This document shows, one piece after another, positions 61,437-64,000 of a stretch of 64,000 bases of DNA. How positions within the stretch are numbered: position 1 is the stretch's first letter; each line of letters starts with the position of its first letter. The stretch is taken from NCBI GenBank assembly GCA_964412015.1, contig CAYPMO010000010.1:16536-80535 (forward strand), given 5' to 3'. The position numbers and the translations under genes were made by a program. Below the pieces are notes generated by a model. That model saw only the letters and a list, made by a program, of their open reading frames with translations, searched no databases and was not told the DNA's origin. Source of the DNA: SZUA-318 sp964412015. GTDB taxonomy: Bacteria; Gemmatimonadota; Gemmatimonadetes; Longimicrobiales; Gaopeijiaceae.

Positions 61437-62069
61437 CTAAACCGGGCTTCGCAGCGCCGGAGTCGCGAGCCACCGGCTGTGGTCGCGTACGTCGGCGGGC
61501 CAACCGGCCGTGTGCGCGTCGAATCGCTCCGCGTCGCCCGCGAAGAGCGCGCGGATCGCTTCCTCGTAGCCCGGGAGGTCGCCGCCTATCGCGGACATGA
61601 ACCGGAACGCGGCGTCCTGCGCGCGACGCACGCGGTCGGCGCGCTCGCTCCCCTTGCGCGCCTGGTCCACGAGGCGCCGAAGCGCGGCCGAGGCTCCGCC
61701 GGGCTGGGCGCCGAGCCACGCCCAGTGGCGAGGCAGGAGCGTCACCTCGCGGGCCACCACGCCGAGCCGCGGCCGGCCGGGACCCCGGTGCTCGGCCGCG
61801 GCCCCCGGGTCGGACGCGCTCTCCAGGCGGGCCAGGACGCCTCCACGCACGTCGTCGTCGCCGCCGCGGAGGTCGAGGTCCACGACGCGGCCCGTACGAT
61901 CGTCGAACACGAGGACCTGCTCCGCGCCCCGCGCCACGGCGTCCCGGGTGGCGAGGGCCACGTCCACCGGGTCGCCGCTCGCGATCCTGCGCTCGCCCTC
62001 GAACGCCGACCATCGCGGCGCGGCCGGGGTCTGCCCCTGCGGTTCCGACAGCGTTTCGTACAGCGTCAT
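61437..62069 (-). CDS. DUF2239-family protein
   Basis: 210 residues. 'WSAFEGERRIASGDPVDVAL', 'VLVFDDRTGRVVDLDLRG' and 'LLPRHWAWLGAQPGGASAAL' are the DUF2239 signature. 'RAQDAAFRFMSAIGGDLPGY' follows in the helical C-terminal half. Function unknown. It has the best promoter of the window, overlapped by a palindrome, so it is probably tightly regulated. Convergent with the S9 peptidase gene. Confidence 0.88.
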   Translation of the reverse strand: MTLYETLSEPQGQTPAAPRWSAFEGERRIASGDPVDVALATRDAVARGAEQVLVFDDRTGRVVDLDLRGGDDDVRGGVLARLESASDPGAAAEHRGPGRPRLGVVAREVTLLPRHWAWLGAQPGGASAALRRLVDQARKGSERADRVRRAQDAAFRFMSAIGGDLPGYEEAIRALFAGDAERFDAHTAGWPADVRDHSRWLATPALRSPV

Positions 62070-62080
62070 GGTTTTCTCCG

Positions 62081-62125
62081 GGTAATACGTCGGGTCAAAT
62101 TATACCCGGGTATTTCTCGCGTCAA
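62081..62125 (-). promoter_or_regulatory. Promoter with overlapping palindromic operator for the DUF2239 gene
   Basis: On the minus strand, -35 TTGACG (62125-62120) and a perfect -10 TATAAT (62104-62099) with a short 15-base spacer. The palindrome ATACCCGGGTAT (62102-62113) covers the spacer and -10. A CCGGGTA / TACCCGG inverted pair also links to a second half-site just upstream of the ATG. Confidence 0.6.
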
Positions 62126-62276
62126 GCGTGCCTGCGGACGGCGCAGGTCCTCGTCCAGGACGCGATCCGGATTCGCCGACTCTTGGCGCGCATGGTCCCC
62201 GGCGCCAAATTGCCGGACTGGTTCGCGGACCCTCGCCCTCACGCTCACCGCCTGGGACGTCGGGCCGTCCCGAGCG

Positions 62277-63410
62277 ATGGAATCCGACTTGCATATCCGC
62301 ACGCTGTCCGGCGAGGCCGGTCTCCGACAGTTCGTCGCCGCTCCGTGGCGGATCCTCGACGTCTCGGCCTACCCGGAGTGGATCCCGGCGCTGAGGGTCA
62401 GCGTCCGCTCGACGCTCGACCCGAAGACGAACCCGTTCTTCAGGAAGTCCGACAGGGCGCTGTTCCTGGCCGAGGACGGTGGGCGCGTGGTCGGCAGGAT
62501 CGCGGCGATCTACAACGCGTCCCTGGCCGAGGCAGGGCGCGATCCCGGCTCCTTCGGCTTCTTCGAGTGCGTGGACCGCCAGGAGGTGGCCTCCGCTCTG
62601 CTCGGCGCTGCGGAGGAATGGCTGCGGGCGCGGGGGTGCGCGCGGATCCAGGGTCCCTGGAACCCGTCCAGCAACTACGAGGGCGGCCTCCTGATCCAGG
62701 GCTTCGAGCATCCCCAGACGTTCTTCACGCCCTGGAACCCGGACTACTACGCCGATCTCGTCGAGAGGGCAGGGTACGGGAAGGCGAAAGATCTGCTCGC
62801 CTGGCACGTACGCGTCTCGAACGTCCATCGGAGGCTCAAGGAGTACGACGCGTTGGCGGATGCCATCCGGGCCAGGGCGGGCCTCGTGGTCGAGCGGGTC
62901 GAGATCCCGAGCTTCGAGCGGGTGATGCGCGATTGCTGGGTCGTCTACCAGGAGTGCTGGAAGGACAATTGGGGCTTCTGTCCGCTCTCGGTCGAGGAGT
63001 GGGGGTACCTGGCCCACGAGCTCAAGCCGCTGATCGTGCCGGAGGGCAGCCTGCTCGTGAAGGCCGGGGGCGAGACCATCGGGTTCTCGGTCTCGCTGCC
63101 CGACTACAACCGCGCGATCATGAAGAGCCGCAACGGGAGGCTCATGCCCCTGAACTGGCTGAGGATCCTCCGGAGCCGGAGGCGCTGCGAGTGGGCGCGG
63201 ACCCTCCTGGCCGGCGTGCTCCCGCGATTCCGCCGCAAGGGAGTGCTTTCCCTGATGCTGTACGAGGCGGTGAGGAATGCCGCGCTCTTCGGCACCGAAC
63301 ACGTCGAGGCGTCGTGGATCCTCGAGGACAACGTCCAGATGAACGCGGTCCTCACCCAGCTCGAGGGCGAGCCGTACCGGACCTGGCGCGTATTCGAGCG
63401 GACGCTCTGA
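62277..63410 (+). CDS. GNAT-fold N-acyltransferase-like protein (YghO-like)
   Basis: 377 residues. The first half ('DRALFLAEDGGRVVGRIAAI', 'FGFFECVDRQEVASALLGAA', 'IQGPWNPSSNYEGGLLIQGF') is a GNAT fold as in E. coli YghO and related proteins; the second half ends 'VEASWILEDNVQMNAVLTQL', a degenerate second GNAT lobe. Substrate unknown. The ATG at 62277 was chosen as the last start before the conserved region; in-frame starts farther upstream overlap the regulatory region. Confidence 0.8.
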   Translation: MESDLHIRTLSGEAGLRQFVAAPWRILDVSAYPEWIPALRVSVRSTLDPKTNPFFRKSDRALFLAEDGGRVVGRIAAIYNASLAEAGRDPGSFGFFECVDRQEVASALLGAAEEWLRARGCARIQGPWNPSSNYEGGLLIQGFEHPQTFFTPWNPDYYADLVERAGYGKAKDLLAWHVRVSNVHRRLKEYDALADAIRARAGLVVERVEIPSFERVMRDCWVVYQECWKDNWGFCPLSVEEWGYLAHELKPLIVPEGSLLVKAGGETIGFSVSLPDYNRAIMKSRNGRLMPLNWLRILRSRRRCEWARTLLAGVLPRFRRKGVLSLMLYEAVRNAALFGTEHVEASWILEDNVQMNAVLTQLEGEPYRTWRVFERTL

Positions 63411-63440
63411 TCCGGCCCGGGATCCCGTCCGACGCGCGAG

Positions 63441-64000
63441 CTACTCTCCTGCGCTTCCTGAAACGAACCGGAGACGCGCCGCGATCCCCCCGGCGTCGCG
63501 GTCGAGCCGTGCGCCGGCCGAGCCGCTGACCTCCTCGACGTCGGCGCCCTGGGCGAACGCGAGGCCGACGGCGTCGTCGGCGACGCGCGGATGTGCCTTG
63601 ATGAACGCGCGCGAGAGCAGGAGGGTATCCACCGCCCTCACCTCCAGGGCCGCGAGCGTGTCCTTCTCGCCGATGGCGCCTTTGCCGCCCGCGCGGGTGG
63701 TGTCCACGACCTCCTCCACCAGGCTCCGGTGCCCGTGCTCGCTGAGGTCTCCCGCCGCCGCCCGGATCGCCTCCCTGACTTCGGCCGCACTCATCTCGAG
63801 GTGGAGACTGGGACGCTCGGCGACCCGCCCCGCCAAGCTTCGCGGCAGGATCGCGACCAGCTTCTTCACCGCCTCGGCCGTGCCTCCGACCACCACGATG
63901 CCGTTCCGCCCCACGCGGGCCTCGACGAGGTCGGCGAGCGCTTTGCGCATCCGCTCGGCCGCGACTTCCTTGAGGCGCTGGGCCTGGTCCGTGGAGGTGG
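63441..64000 (-). CDS. Bacterial archaeo-eukaryotic release factor (baeRF)-like protein, C-terminal part
   Basis: Partial: the frame is open to the right edge, with 186 codons visible. 'GIVVVGGTAEAVKKLVAILP', 'RSLVEEVVDTTRAGGKGAIG' and 'AVDTLLLSRAFIKAHP' resemble domains 2-3 of the eRF1-like baeRF families. An internal ATG (63950) is not taken as the start, because 'TDQAQRLKEVAAERM' continues the helix upstream. Role in ribosome rescue or hibernation is only inferred for these families. Confidence 0.75.
   Translation of the reverse strand, partial: TSTDQAQRLKEVAAERMRKALADLVEARVGRNGIVVVGGTAEAVKKLVAILPRSLAGRVAERPSLHLEMSAAEVREAIRAAAGDLSEHGHRSLVEEVVDTTRAGGKGAIGEKDTLAALEVRAVDTLLLSRAFIKAHPRVADDAVGLAFAQGADVEEVSGSAGARLDRDAGGIAARLRFVSGSAGE

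Overview
The window is GC-rich, densely coding bacterial DNA and very probably a piece of a draft or metagenome assembly, because a run of exactly 100 N sits inside a gene at 52563-52662. The gene content fits a Gemmatimonadota-like heterotroph: an ADOP-type orphan ABC permease with its PadR regulator, secreted S9, S15, M14, C69, S41/tricorn and serine beta-lactamase-like hydrolases, many AGGAGG-type ribosome sites, and frequent GTG or TTG starts. That assignment is inference from gene content; there is no rRNA or other marker here.

Layout. 1-1510: start of a secreted S9-type protein (minus, cut by the edge). 1511-5136: a NifX/NifB-like protein, two MinD-type ATPases with inserted ferredoxins, a TetR regulator and a relic of a radical SAM gene. 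5221-8986: S15 hydrolase, MtnA and a class II aldolase. 9037-12301: ADOP permease and PadR. 12574-23794: tricorn-like protease, a LarC protein with an internal TrmO domain, CarB, an SDR and a D-cysteine desulfhydrase-like enzyme. 22877-27017: ABC ATPase, GldF-GldG fusion and DUF4340 protein. 27313-32481: secreted Pcm, a spermidine synthase-like/archease fusion and RtcB. 32554-33244: an RHH/PIN toxin-antitoxin pair. 33408-40091: ACT protein and a poly-gamma-glutamate cluster (PgsB, PgsC, PgsW, DUF6305, permease, small membrane protein, M14 enzyme). 40188-50925: secreted peptidases, lipoproteins, bactofilin, AEC transporter, class V aminotransferase. 51076-57134: a radical SAM / CooC-like / Thi4 / deformylase operon facing a second TetR gene, then a hypothetical protein and a methyltransferase. 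57179-64000: cyclase, quinone reductase, S9 peptidase, DUF2239, GNAT-like protein and a partial baeRF-type protein.

The most interesting signal joins two distant loci. Two TetR paralogues (4166-4828 and 55423-56067, about 70% identical by eye over the N-terminal 65 residues) each sit beside Fe-S/MinD-type genes. A near-identical element, TATACT(A/G)ATG(A/G)GTATGTC, lies before the NifX-MinD operon (1755-1772) and at the second TetR start (55410-55427). A perfect palindromic version, ATACTCATGAGTAT, covers the start codon of the radical SAM operon (55287-55300). The first TetR gene also faces a radical SAM remnant that has an intact ribosome site and start, now in frame with the S15 hydrolase. 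I read this as one small regulon controlling an anaerobe-type radical SAM / MinD ATPase / NifX / Thi4 metallocofactor or sulfur-transfer system. The regulon is supported by sequence; the biochemical role is inference.
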